64,000 nucleotides of DNA from Chlorobiota bacterium. GTDB lineage: Bacteria > Bacteroidota > Ignavibacteria > OLB7. The notes beneath the pieces are model-generated. The model was not told the DNA's origin. It worked only from the letters and a program-made list of their open reading frames with translations, and did not search any database. A program made the translations under genes and the position numbers. Positions 25,797 through 34,500 of this stretch are shown here, piece after piece (position 1 is the stretch's first letter; each line of letters begins with the position of its first letter). The stretch covers positions 62,001-126,000 of the forward strand of contig JAEUSP010000019.1 of assembly GCA_016788565.1 (NCBI GenBank), given 5' to 3'.

Positions 25797-25828
25797 AAAA
25801 AAGGGGAGCCTCGTGGTTCCCCCTTCTT
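25797..25828 (+). terminator. Hairpin terminator after gcvT
   Basis: AAGGGGAGCC (25801-25810), loop TCGT, GGTTCCCCCTT (25815-25825). A-rich sequence lies before the stem and TTCTTCC after it. The stem has one G-U pair and one bulged C. It lies 15 bp after the gcvT stop. Confidence 0.65.
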
Positions 25829-25862
25829 CCATTCTTGATCGCAACCTCCTAAAGTTCTCCCT

Positions 25863-26819
25863 GTGAGCCAACGCAACAACAAGGCTAGTGTGTGGCGTGT
25901 GTTAGGGGCGGTTTTTTTCGCAGCACTGCTGTGGGGGATCACCGCCCTTTCCGACACGTACATTTCCAGCATGAGTCTTCCGCTGCGTGTGGACCTTCCC
26001 CCCGACCAGGCATTGTTGGAGCCGCTCCCTTCTACCATCCAAGTAACCCTTCGGGCCAGCGGCTGGGCGTTGCTGAAAATGAAAGCTGCGGGGCAAACCG
26101 AATGTGTGCTTCACCCTGCGGTGCGGGGCCAAGAAAAACAGCGCGAGGTGATGGTGGACCGAACTGCTTTGCTCACCGAGGTGCGTGCCGGGTTGCCAGG
26201 GGCCGAACAGGTCACCAACGTCTATCCCGATTCGCTGACGATGGTGATTGGCCGCGTGGCCAGCAAGCGCGTGCCGCTGATACCGGTGGGGGCAATCAAC
26301 ACACGCCAGGGGTTCGAGGTGATTGGAAGCTACCAGATTGCCCCCGATAGCGTCACCATCATCGGCTCCACAAAAGCCTTGCAGGGGATCACCGCATGGA
26401 CTACCGAGCCAATCCAACTGGAGGACATCCACCAACCAGTTTCGCGGATGCGGATTCGGGTAAGCGACACACTTCCCGGTGTTGTTCGCCCCACGCCGTT
26501 GATTGCCGAGCTGAGCGCAGATGTTCAGGAGACCGCCGAGCGCGCCTTCCCCGATGTGCCGATCATCAACCGTGCCGCCGCGCGCGACACCACCTTGAAG
26601 TTGGTGCTTCAGCCGGAACGTGTGGAAATTTTGGTTCGCGGCGGTGCGCGCGATCTTAGCCGATTAAATCCGCGATTGCTTCGGGCCTGGATTGACGTTG
26701 CCCCCGGCATTGACACCCTGGGCTACGCCCGCCCGCGCCTGCTGAACTTGCCGCCGGGGCTGCGGGTTATCCGATTCAATCCCGAACGGGTGAGGTATTT
26801 ATGGAGGAAGGAGCGGTAG
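25863..26819 (+). CDS. YbbR-like domain protein
   Basis: A 318-residue protein starting with GTG at 25863. One transmembrane helix (VLGAVFFAALLWGITALS) follows a short cytoplasmic tail. The outside part has YbbR-like repeats: SLPLRVDLPPDQALLEPLPS, ASKRVPLIPVGAINTRQGFE, SYQIAPDSVTIIGSTKALQG and related strands to the C-terminus. In Firmicutes YbbR (CdaR) regulates the diadenylate cyclase CdaA; here no cdaA is adjacent. Its last 19 bp overlap the next gene in another frame, so the two are probably co-transcribed. Confidence 0.8.
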   Translation: MSQRNNKASVWRVLGAVFFAALLWGITALSDTYISSMSLPLRVDLPPDQALLEPLPSTIQVTLRASGWALLKMKAAGQTECVLHPAVRGQEKQREVMVDRTALLTEVRAGLPGAEQVTNVYPDSLTMVIGRVASKRVPLIPVGAINTRQGFEVIGSYQIAPDSVTIIGSTKALQGITAWTTEPIQLEDIHQPVSRMRIRVSDTLPGVVRPTPLIAELSADVQETAERAFPDVPIINRAAARDTTLKLVLQPERVEILVRGGARDLSRLNPRLLRAWIDVAPGIDTLGYARPRLLNLPPGLRVIRFNPERVRYLWRKER

Positions 26820-27502
26820 CCGTTGAAGGTTCATTTCTCTCCGTCCCTCCCCCCCCCACCAAACAAACCAGATCAATACTTGCAGTGCCACGCCACATCA
26901 TTCATCAACCCAAATATCTTGGCGAAAATTTGCGCCGTTTGCGGCAATCGCGCGATTGGACGCTGGAGCGGTTGGGGAACGCTGCGGGGGTGACAAAAGG
27001 GTACGTGTCGTTGGTGGAGTCGGGGAAGCGCGACCCCCACTGGGCCACGCTGATGCGGATGATTCACGGGTTGGGAACCACACTTTGCTGGTTCTTCACG
27101 CGGGCCGAATCGGTTCCGATGCCGGAAGATGGCGTGCGATGCCGCCGCGCCGACCGGATTGTGGTTGCTGGCCCACCGCTCAACGAAAAAGGGCATCACC
27201 CCGCCCCACCAACCGAGCCATACACCCATATCCTAACTCCATTCCACGAAGGTTTGCAGACTGAGGTGGTGGAGGTCTTCCTTCCCCCCCACACCGAATG
27301 GAGCCAAGAGCCGCTCAGCTTTGGTGGCATGGCCACCGCGTATGGGGTGAAAGGGCGGATGCTTCTGGTGATGGAGGGGACAGAGTACATTCTGCACGAA
27401 GGGGAAGTTCTTCACTACAACGGCAGCCGCCCACACCAGCTTCGCAACTACACCGACCATCCATCCCTGATGCTGCTGACCATTGCACCGGTAGCATTGT
27501 AA
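26801..27502 (+). CDS. HTH (XRE-type)-cupin transcription regulator
   Basis: A 233-residue protein with an N-terminal XRE-type helix-turn-helix (LGENLRRLRQSRDWTLERLG and TKGYVSLVESGKRDPHWATL). A C-terminal cupin barrel follows (FGGMATAYGVKGRMLLVMEG, EYILHEGEVLHYNGSRPHQL). Such regulators sense a small ligand with the cupin domain; the ligand is unknown. The start is uncertain. The ATG at 26801 overlaps the YbbR-like gene by 19 bp and encodes a low-complexity leader with a nine-C tract (26849-26857). A GTG at 26885, just before the HTH, is a plausible alternative. Confidence 0.85.
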   Translation: MEEGAVAVEGSFLSVPPPPTKQTRSILAVPRHIIHQPKYLGENLRRLRQSRDWTLERLGNAAGVTKGYVSLVESGKRDPHWATLMRMIHGLGTTLCWFFTRAESVPMPEDGVRCRRADRIVVAGPPLNEKGHHPAPPTEPYTHILTPFHEGLQTEVVEVFLPPHTEWSQEPLSFGGMATAYGVKGRMLLVMEGTEYILHEGEVLHYNGSRPHQLRNYTDHPSLMLLTIAPVAL

Positions 27503-27542
27503 TGCCGAATGCTGAATGCCGAATGCCGAATGCTGAATGTGA
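27501..27542 (+). repeat. Six-unit tandem heptamer repeat
   Basis: The units AATGCCG, AATGCTG, AATGCCG, AATGCCG, AATGCTG and AATGTGA are head to tail. The array begins within the stop codon of the HTH-cupin gene. It is followed by the hairpin CGCAGG (27549-27554)/CCTGCG (27562-27567). Confidence 0.8.
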
Positions 27543-27583
27543 GGTAGGCGCAGGTCTTTAGCCTGCGGCAATAATGGGGGATG

Positions 27584-27619
27584 CCGAGTTCGGGGCAAAC
27601 TCGTTGCCCCGAAATTCGG
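27584..27619. repeat. Inverted repeat between convergent genes
   Basis: TTCGGGGCAA (27589-27598) and TTGCCCCGAA (27604-27613) are perfect 10-bp arms around ACTCG, with outer CCGA/TCGG. It lies 19 bp after the moeB stop on the minus strand. No T-run follows on either side, so it may be a repeat-type palindrome or a rho-dependent end rather than a classical terminator. Confidence 0.6.
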
Positions 27620-27637
27620 TCAAGATTCCAGCGTGAT

Positions 27638-28822
27638 TTAGTACTTCGGCACGCTGGGGTCTACGCGGTCGCTCCAGGCCAGAATCCCTCCGGCAAGGTT
27701 TTCCAAATTGGTGTAGCCAAGCGACTGCAGATACTCCACTGCCTTCCCCGAACGCGCCCCCGAGCGGCAATGCACCACCACCCTTCCTTCACGTGGGACT
27801 TCGGAGTAGCGCGTGGGAATTTGGCCCAGCGGAATCAATATCCCGCCCAAGTTGCACAGGTCGTACTCGTGCGGTTCGCGCACGTCAATCAGTGTGTGAG
27901 GTGTGCCACTGCTGCGCAGTTCGGCAAGTTGTTCAACGGTGATTTCTGGTAGTGCCATGGTTGTTGTTGGTTGCTGCGATTGTTCGTGAACTGTTTCGTG
28001 AAATGTGTGGCTCTGGGCTGGCAGGCCGCAGAACTCCTGGTAATCTATCAATGCTGTGATTGTTGGATGCTGGCCGCAGATTGGGCAATCGGGGTCGCGG
28101 GCAAACCGCAATTCGCGGAATTGCATCGCCAGCGCGTCGTACAGAAGCAACCGCCCAATCAGCGGTTGGCCAATTCCGGTCAGGGTTTTGATTGTCTCGG
28201 TGGCCTGCAACGTGCCGACCACCCCTGGCAAAATCCCCAACACTCCACCTTCGGCGCAACTGGGGACCGACCCCGGCGGCGGTGGTTCCGGATACAGGCA
28301 ACGGTAGCAGGGGCCATGCCTGCTCCAAAACGTGGAGACTTGCCCCTCGAACCGAAAAATGGAGCCGTAGATATTGGGGATTCCCAGCAACACCGCCACA
28401 TCGTTGCTCAGGTAGCGTGTGGGGAAATTATCGGTTCCGTCAACGATTGCGTTGTGGCCGGTTGCAATCCGCATGGCGTTGGCGCTGGTGAACGGCTCAT
28501 CGTGAACCGCAACCTCAATGTGCGGGTTGATCTCCAACATCCGTTCCCGCGCCGACTCCACTTTTTTCCGTCCCACGTCGGGGGTTCCGTGCAGCACTTG
28601 GCGCTGCAGGTTCGATTCATCCACAACATCACTATCTACCACCGCAATCCGGCCAACCCCGGCGGCGGCCAAGTACAACGCCAGCGGCGACCCCAATCCC
28701 CCCGCGCCAATCAGCAGCACGCTGGATTCTTTCAGCCGCTGTTGCCCCTGCATCCCAAGCTCCGGCAGCAGGATATGGCGGCTGTAGCGGCGCAGCTCGT
28801 CGGGTGTTAATCGTGCAGGCAT
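27638..28822 (-). CDS. moeB: MoeB/ThiF-type adenylyltransferase with C-terminal rhodanese domain
   Basis: A 394-residue fusion. The N-terminal E1-like domain has LTPDELRRYSRHILLPELGM, the nucleotide motif LLIGAGGLGSPLALYLAAAG, DESNLQRQVLHG and DGTDNFPTRYL. Two Cys pairs, CYRC and CPIC, are the usual zinc ligands. The C-terminal rhodanese domain has LIDVREPHEYDLCNLGG and the active-site Cys in VVHCRSGARSGKA. The protein should adenylate the Gly-Gly tail of a ThiS/MoaD-like partner and add sulfur from the rhodanese. The start is the ATG at 28822. The only such partner seen in the window is at 4835-5107. It could serve molybdopterin, thiamine or tRNA thiolation. Confidence 0.92.
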   Translation of the reverse strand: MPARLTPDELRRYSRHILLPELGMQGQQRLKESSVLLIGAGGLGSPLALYLAAAGVGRIAVVDSDVVDESNLQRQVLHGTPDVGRKKVESARERMLEINPHIEVAVHDEPFTSANAMRIATGHNAIVDGTDNFPTRYLSNDVAVLLGIPNIYGSIFRFEGQVSTFWSRHGPCYRCLYPEPPPPGSVPSCAEGGVLGILPGVVGTLQATETIKTLTGIGQPLIGRLLLYDALAMQFRELRFARDPDCPICGQHPTITALIDYQEFCGLPAQSHTFHETVHEQSQQPTTTMALPEITVEQLAELRSSGTPHTLIDVREPHEYDLCNLGGILIPLGQIPTRYSEVPREGRVVVHCRSGARSGKAVEYLQSLGYTNLENLAGGILAWSDRVDPSVPKY

Positions 28823-28855
28823 TGGGCTGGGTGTTGCATGGTAGAAATTTTTTGG

Positions 28856-28882
28856 CCAAGATAGCACCGCAAGTTCAATCAA
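28856..28882 (-). promoter_or_regulatory. Candidate promoter for moeB
   Basis: On the minus strand TTG (28880-28882), 16 bp, then TATCTTGG (28856-28863), 34 bp before the ATG. This approximates the Bacteroidota-like pattern with a short spacer. Confidence 0.35.
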
Positions 28883-28949
28883 CTTACTCAGTCCTCTTCA
28901 ACGATAATTCGGTTGGCTTCGTTCTCCGCTTTGCCTAATTTCCGGCGCA

Positions 28950-29984
28950 ATGGAACCACAATCACAACAACCGCAAGCCGCATCCAACCAAGCAAGCCGC
29001 CGCAGATTTCTTGGGGGGCTTGGGCTTACGGTGTTGGGGGGAACGGCGGCGGTGGCCGCCGATTGCAGGGTTGCGCAGGATGAGGTGGCAATGGCTCCGC
29101 AGTATCCAAGCCAACCCGTTGCCGAACCACTGCGCAAACTGATTGTGGTTGGCGATACCCAACGGACAACGTGGCCGGAGCGGTTCTTTTTTGGGCGACC
29201 CCAGAATGACACCGAACGGAGCTACGTTCTGCGGGCCATTGCCGATGAGAAACCGGACCTTCTGCTTCATCTGGGCGATATGGTTGCCCTGGGGGAAGAT
29301 GCCGACGACTGGGCCTACTTCGACACGTTGGCCGCCACGCTTCGCCAGCAAAACACGCCGGTGCTGGCAATGCTGGGGAACCACGATTACGGGATGTGGC
29401 GGCATGGCAAACGGGTGCTGCAACTCTGCTACCATCGCTTCCCCAACACGCTTCACCGCCCTTGCGTCAGCCGGGCTGGGGGGATTGCTCTGGTGTTGTT
29501 GGATTCCAATTTCAGCCACATCCCCCCCTGGGTGCAGCGGGGGCAGCAGCAGGAATACCGCAAAATTTTACGCGACCTTGACGACGACCCAACCGTTCGG
29601 ACGGTGATTGTGGCTTCGCACCACCCGCCGTACAGCAACAGCCAGCTTGGGGGGGATACCCGCGTGGCGGATGAGTTCGCAACCCCGTTCTTGCAGTCAA
29701 AAAAAGGGGGGCTGTATCTGTCCGGCCACGTCCATTCCTACGAGCGGTTCAGCCAGGATGGGCGGACTTTTGTGGTAAGTGGCGGCGGCGGCGGCCCGCG
29801 CCGCGCGGTACGCAACGATGCGGAGCGTCCGTTCACCAACGACCATTACCAGATTGGCTCCATCCGCCCCTTCCACTACCTGCGGGTTACCGTGGCCGAC
29901 AGCGGGCTTCACTGCGAAGCCATGATGCTGAACGGAGCAACGTTTGAATGTGGCGACCAATTTCACATTACCAATGAAGCATAG
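28950..29984 (+). CDS. Tat-exported metallophosphoesterase
   Basis: A 344-residue protein with a twin-arginine-like signal (SRRRFLGGLGLTVLGGTAAV). The calcineurin-like domain has LIVVGDTQRT, LLHLGDMVALGED, LAMLGNHDYGM, VASHHPPYSNS and LYLSGHVHSYERF, so the full metal-ligand series is present. The insert PERFFFGRPQNDTERS lies between the first two blocks. The substrate is unknown. It differs from the phosphoesterase at 8168 in signal type and inserts. Its 3' end overlaps the next gene, or closely abuts it depending on the start chosen. Confidence 0.9.
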   Translation: MEPQSQQPQAASNQASRRRFLGGLGLTVLGGTAAVAADCRVAQDEVAMAPQYPSQPVAEPLRKLIVVGDTQRTTWPERFFFGRPQNDTERSYVLRAIADEKPDLLLHLGDMVALGEDADDWAYFDTLAATLRQQNTPVLAMLGNHDYGMWRHGKRVLQLCYHRFPNTLHRPCVSRAGGIALVLLDSNFSHIPPWVQRGQQQEYRKILRDLDDDPTVRTVIVASHHPPYSNSQLGGDTRVADEFATPFLQSKKGGLYLSGHVHSYERFSQDGRTFVVSGGGGGPRRAVRNDAERPFTNDHYQIGSIRPFHYLRVTVADSGLHCEAMMLNGATFECGDQFHITNEA

Positions 29985-31374
29985 TAGCAGCAAAATTCAG
30001 CAGATGATGAAGTGGTGTATTGCCGCAAGCATGGCGTTTGTGCTGGCGATTCCGGCAACCGCCCAGGTCCCCGCCAGCCGCCAGCCACCAACGTTGGAAC
30101 AGTTGGCCGCCATGGGGGATGATTACTTTCTTGAAGTAACGGCCCTTCCCGGAGCCGAAGCCGGGCGCGGGCGGGCAATCATCAGCTTCCGGCTTAGCTA
30201 CGACCTGCTCAACTTCCGCAAAGCTGGGCGCGATGCCGATGGTGCGGAACTCTACAGTGCAACCCCAACACTCTACGCCGAGGCTATCGGCTCTGATGGA
30301 GTAGTGGTGGGGAGCGGACAGTGGAGCGATACAGTCAAGGTTGTGGGATACGCCGGAACAAACTCCCGCTCGATTTTTGTGTGTGGTGCGGTGGAGTTGC
30401 AGCTTCGCCCTGGCACCTACACCTTCAGCTACAGCCTAAGCGATGGCTCCATCCAGCCGATGTTCCGCCAAACCACGCCGCCACGGACAATGGATGATTT
30501 CCGCTCCAACTCCCCTGCAATCGGCACCCCGTTGTTCCTTCGCGAAACATCGGGGGACACAATGACCGCAGCCGGGATAGATGGAAACGCCATGTTTGGG
30601 GGGCCGTTGGTGGCGTATGTTCCGTTGGCTTCGCGGGGGGCACCCGGCAGGCTTGGCTGGCAGTTGCTGAAAGTACCGTCGGCGGGTGATGAGGACCAAA
30701 CAACAACGCCAGTGGCCGAAGGAAATGGGGAATTGCTAGGCCCGATGACACTAAGCCAAGCACACTGCAACCAGGGGACTATCAGCGTTGTGGGGTTGCG
30801 CGAAGGTGTCCCGCCGGGGGCGTACGGGGCGGTGGTGAACATTGCGAGCGCAGAGCTTCCGCCGGCTGAGTATCTGCTGGTGCTGACCTTCCACTCTGGT
30901 GGAAGCAGTGCCACCGATACGGTTCCATTTGCGTTGCGCTGGATTGATATGCCGGTTTCACTGCTTCGTCCGGAGTATGCAATCCGCGCCCTGTACCCGA
31001 TTGCTTCGGAGGACACGATTGACGAACTGCTTTCTGGCAGCAAAGAGGAGCGGGCCCAGGCGTTGAACAAGTTCTGGCAGCAGCGCGACCCCACCCCCAC
31101 CACCCGATACAACGAGCGGATGGCCGAGTACTACCGCCGGGTTGATTACGCCTACTTCAATTTCAAAAACTTGGAGCAGCGGGATGGCGTGCAAAGCGAT
31201 CGCGGAAAAATCTACATCCTGTACGGCCAGCCAACCACGGTTGATTGGCAGATGCAGCCCGGGGCCTCCCCGCGTGAGGTGTGGACGTACCGCAACGCCG
31301 TTCATCGCCAGTTTATCTTTGCCGATGGGGGGGCAACCGGTGCTTATCGCTTAGTTGAGTATCACGATCTGTGA
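29974..31374 (+). CDS. Exported GWxTD-domain protein (variant motif)
   Basis: A 466-residue protein from the ATG at 29974, which overlaps the previous stop by 11 bp; ATGs at 29944 and 30004 are alternatives. The signal peptide is MKWCIAASMAFVLAIPATAQ. A long beta-rich region follows. The C-terminal GWxTD domain starts FWQQRDPTPTTRYNERMAEY and continues RRVDYAYFNF, then DRGKIYILYGQP and REVWTYRN. The signature reads GVQSD here in place of GWxTD, so Trp and Thr are replaced by Val and Ser. The domain's role is unknown and is known mainly from Acidobacteria and FCB bacteria. It is probably translationally coupled to the phosphoesterase gene. Confidence 0.83.
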   Translation: MKHSSSKIQQMMKWCIAASMAFVLAIPATAQVPASRQPPTLEQLAAMGDDYFLEVTALPGAEAGRGRAIISFRLSYDLLNFRKAGRDADGAELYSATPTLYAEAIGSDGVVVGSGQWSDTVKVVGYAGTNSRSIFVCGAVELQLRPGTYTFSYSLSDGSIQPMFRQTTPPRTMDDFRSNSPAIGTPLFLRETSGDTMTAAGIDGNAMFGGPLVAYVPLASRGAPGRLGWQLLKVPSAGDEDQTTTPVAEGNGELLGPMTLSQAHCNQGTISVVGLREGVPPGAYGAVVNIASAELPPAEYLLVLTFHSGGSSATDTVPFALRWIDMPVSLLRPEYAIRALYPIASEDTIDELLSGSKEERAQALNKFWQQRDPTPTTRYNERMAEYYRRVDYAYFNFKNLEQRDGVQSDRGKIYILYGQPTTVDWQMQPGASPREVWTYRNAVHRQFIFADGGATGAYRLVEYHDL

Positions 31375-31580
31375 GAACTGAAATGGCATTTGTTGGCAAG
31401 GCTCTATATTGCGCCCCGTGTGTCGCTGGGGTCGAACGACTGAATTGCACGAATGACGACGACTTCTCTTCCAACAACAGCCTTCAACGCCGCCTGCTCC
31501 CCCTCAATTCAGTCTGCCGATTTCTGGTTTCCCACAGGCTGTCCAGCCATTGCTAACAACAACATTTTGCTTCTGCGATC

Positions 31581-34500
31581 ATGAGCACGTTCGGTCTGAA
31601 CTCCGCGTATATCAACGAAATGTATTACGAGTTCCTCCGCAATCCCAATGCGTTCGATGCAACGTGGCGAACCTTTTTCGCCAGCTACAACCCGAACGAA
31701 GAAACGCAGGAGAATGAGCTTCCTGCCACCCCACCACGCACTAACCAGGCAACGGCCCCGGCGGTAACGGCCCCCGCGCCAACGCCAGCTGCCCCGGCAC
31801 CAACCGCTACCGCACCGCCGCCACGCAATGGCAACAATCAGCCAGCCAGCCCGGCACCAACTGCGCCGCTAAATGTGGAGCCACCGGCGGCCAAGCCTGC
31901 CCCGGCAGCAAAGCCACCCCAGCCCGTTCCCGATGGTGCGCGCCAGCTTACCAGCGTGGCATTGCGGATTGCCCAGAATATGGAGCAAAGCCTGGATGTC
32001 CCAACGGCAACCTCCTTCCGGGAAGTTCCGGTGAAGTTGCTGGAAGAAAACCGCATTCTGCTGAACAGCTACCTGAAGGCAACCGATGCTGGCAAACTGA
32101 GTTTCACCCACCTTGTGGGGTGGGCGTTGGTGAAAGCATTGGCCCAGTATCCATCCTTGAACAACGAGTTCCGCGCGATTGACGGCAAATCCTACTTGGT
32201 CGTCCGGCCCGATGTTAATCTGGGATTGGCGATTGACCTTCAACGCCCCGATGGTGGGCGTTCGCTGGTGGTTCCCAGCATCAAGCGCGCCAATGCCATG
32301 GACTTCCGGCAGTTCTACGAAAGCTACGAGGGGATTGTCCGCAAGGCGCGCCAGGGGAAACTTGGCCCCGACGATTATGCAGGAACCTCCATCACCCTCA
32401 CCAACCCGGGAACGATTGGCACCAACGCTTCGGTGCCGCGGTTGATGGTTGGGCAAGGGACCATCATCGCCACTGGCTCCATCAACTATCCGGCTGCCTA
32501 CCAAGCAATGGATGCCGCCACGTTAAGCGAGCTTGGTGTCAGCAAGGTGATGCAGATGACCTCCACCTACGATCACCGCATCATTCAGGGGGCCGAGTCG
32601 GGATTGTTCCTGGCATACGTGCAGGAACTGCTAACCGGTGAGCATGGATTCTACGATGAAATGTTCAGCAGTCTGCAGATGCCCTACAAGCCGTTGCTGT
32701 GGCAACGCGACCGCCACCCGGCGTTGTTCGGGATTGACCGGGGTGAGATGATCCGCGAGCAGCAGAGGATTCTGCAGATGATCAACAGCTACCGGATGCG
32801 CGGCCACTTTCATGCTCACCTTGATCCGCTTGGGAGCGAGGTGCAGTATCAACCGGAGCTTGACCCGGCAACCTACGGCCTAACAATCTGGGATTTCGAC
32901 CGCCGATTCAGCGCGGGGGGGCTTGCCGGGCAGGATGAGATGAACCTGCGGGATATTCTGACCGTGCTTCGCGACACCTACACCCAACGGATTGGCGTGG
33001 AGTTCATGCACATCCAAGATATTGACGAGCGGAACTGGCTTCAGGAACGGATGGAGCGCACCCGCAACCAGCCAAAACTGACCCCCGAACAGCGGCGGAG
33101 AATTTTGCAAAAACTGAGCGAGGCGGAGGTGTTCGAGAAGTTTCTGCAGACGAAATACACCGGGCACAAACGGTTCTCGCTGGAAGGAAGCGAGACGATG
33201 ATCCCGATGATTGAGGAGATGGTATATGCCGCTGCCGAGGATGGAGTAAAGGAGGTGTTGATTGGAATGGCGCACCGTGGCCGCTTGAATATGCTGGCAA
33301 ACGTGCTGGGGAAAAATGCCGGGAAAATTTTCGGTGAGTTTGAGGATTCTCACGGCGTGGAAACCGTAACCGTGCTTGGTTCCGGCGACGTGAAATATCA
33401 CTTGGGCGCACGCGGCGTTGCCCAGATTGACAGCGGCGCAACCATTGGAATGTGGCTGGCACCCAACCCAAGCCACTTGGAAGCCGTGAACCCGGTAATT
33501 GAAGGGATGACCCGCGCCCGCCAGGACCGCGCCGGTGCCGGAAGTTACGGCCACTATATCCCCTTGCTGGTGCACGGCGATGCCGCATTTGCCGGCCAGG
33601 GCGTGGTTGCCGAAGGGTTAAACATGAGCCAGCTGAAGGGCTACCGGACCGGGGGGACAATCCACCTGGTTATCAACAACCAGATTGGCTTCACCGCATC
33701 GCCCGACGACACCCGCTCCGGCATCTATGCCACCGACATCGCCAAGATGCTCCATATCCCAATCTTCCACGTTAATGCCGACGACCCCGAGGCCTCGGTG
33801 TATGTGATGGGATTGGCCTACGAGTATCGCCAGCGTTTCAACCGCGATGTTGTGGTAGATCTGTACTGCTACCGCCGGCATGGCCATAACGAGACCGACG
33901 AGCCGAGCTACACCCAGCCGGTGATGTATAAAAAAATTCGTTCGCATCCATCGGCGCGCTTGGTTTATACCGGGCGGCTGCTCCGCAACGGCACGCTGAC
34001 AACCGATGATGTGGACCGGATGGAAGGTGAGTTCCGTGAAAAATTGGAGGCGTTGCTGGCGGCCACCAAAGCGCAACCAGCTCCAACTGTCCCAAGCGAT
34101 CCGCTGGCCGAACAACAGATCAACCCGGTGAACACCTGGACCAACCCAAACACCGGGGTTCCAGAGTTTGTGCTGAAGCATATCGGCGAACAGCTTTCAA
34201 CGATTCCGCAGGGATTTGAGGTTCATCCCAAACTGGCTAAGATTGTTGAGGGGCGAATCAAAGCCATCAACGATGGGAAGATTGACTGGGCATTGGCGGA
34301 ATCATTGGCGTTCGGGTCGCTTCTGCTGGAAGGGCATCCGATTCGTTTGTCGGGCCAAGACTCGCGGCGCGGAACATTCTCCCAACGCCACGCAGCACTG
34401 ATGGATCAGACCACCGGCCAGGCCTACGTTCCGCTGAATCATCTGGGGGAAACGCAGGCTCCATTTATGGCCTATGATTCTCCGCTATCGGAGTATGCTG

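Noticed and set aside
31371-31556. 61-codon frame between the GWxTD gene and the 2-oxoglutarate dehydrogenase gene
   Set aside because: Low-complexity composition, no ribosome binding site, no recognisable motif; the region contains a possible promoter element instead.
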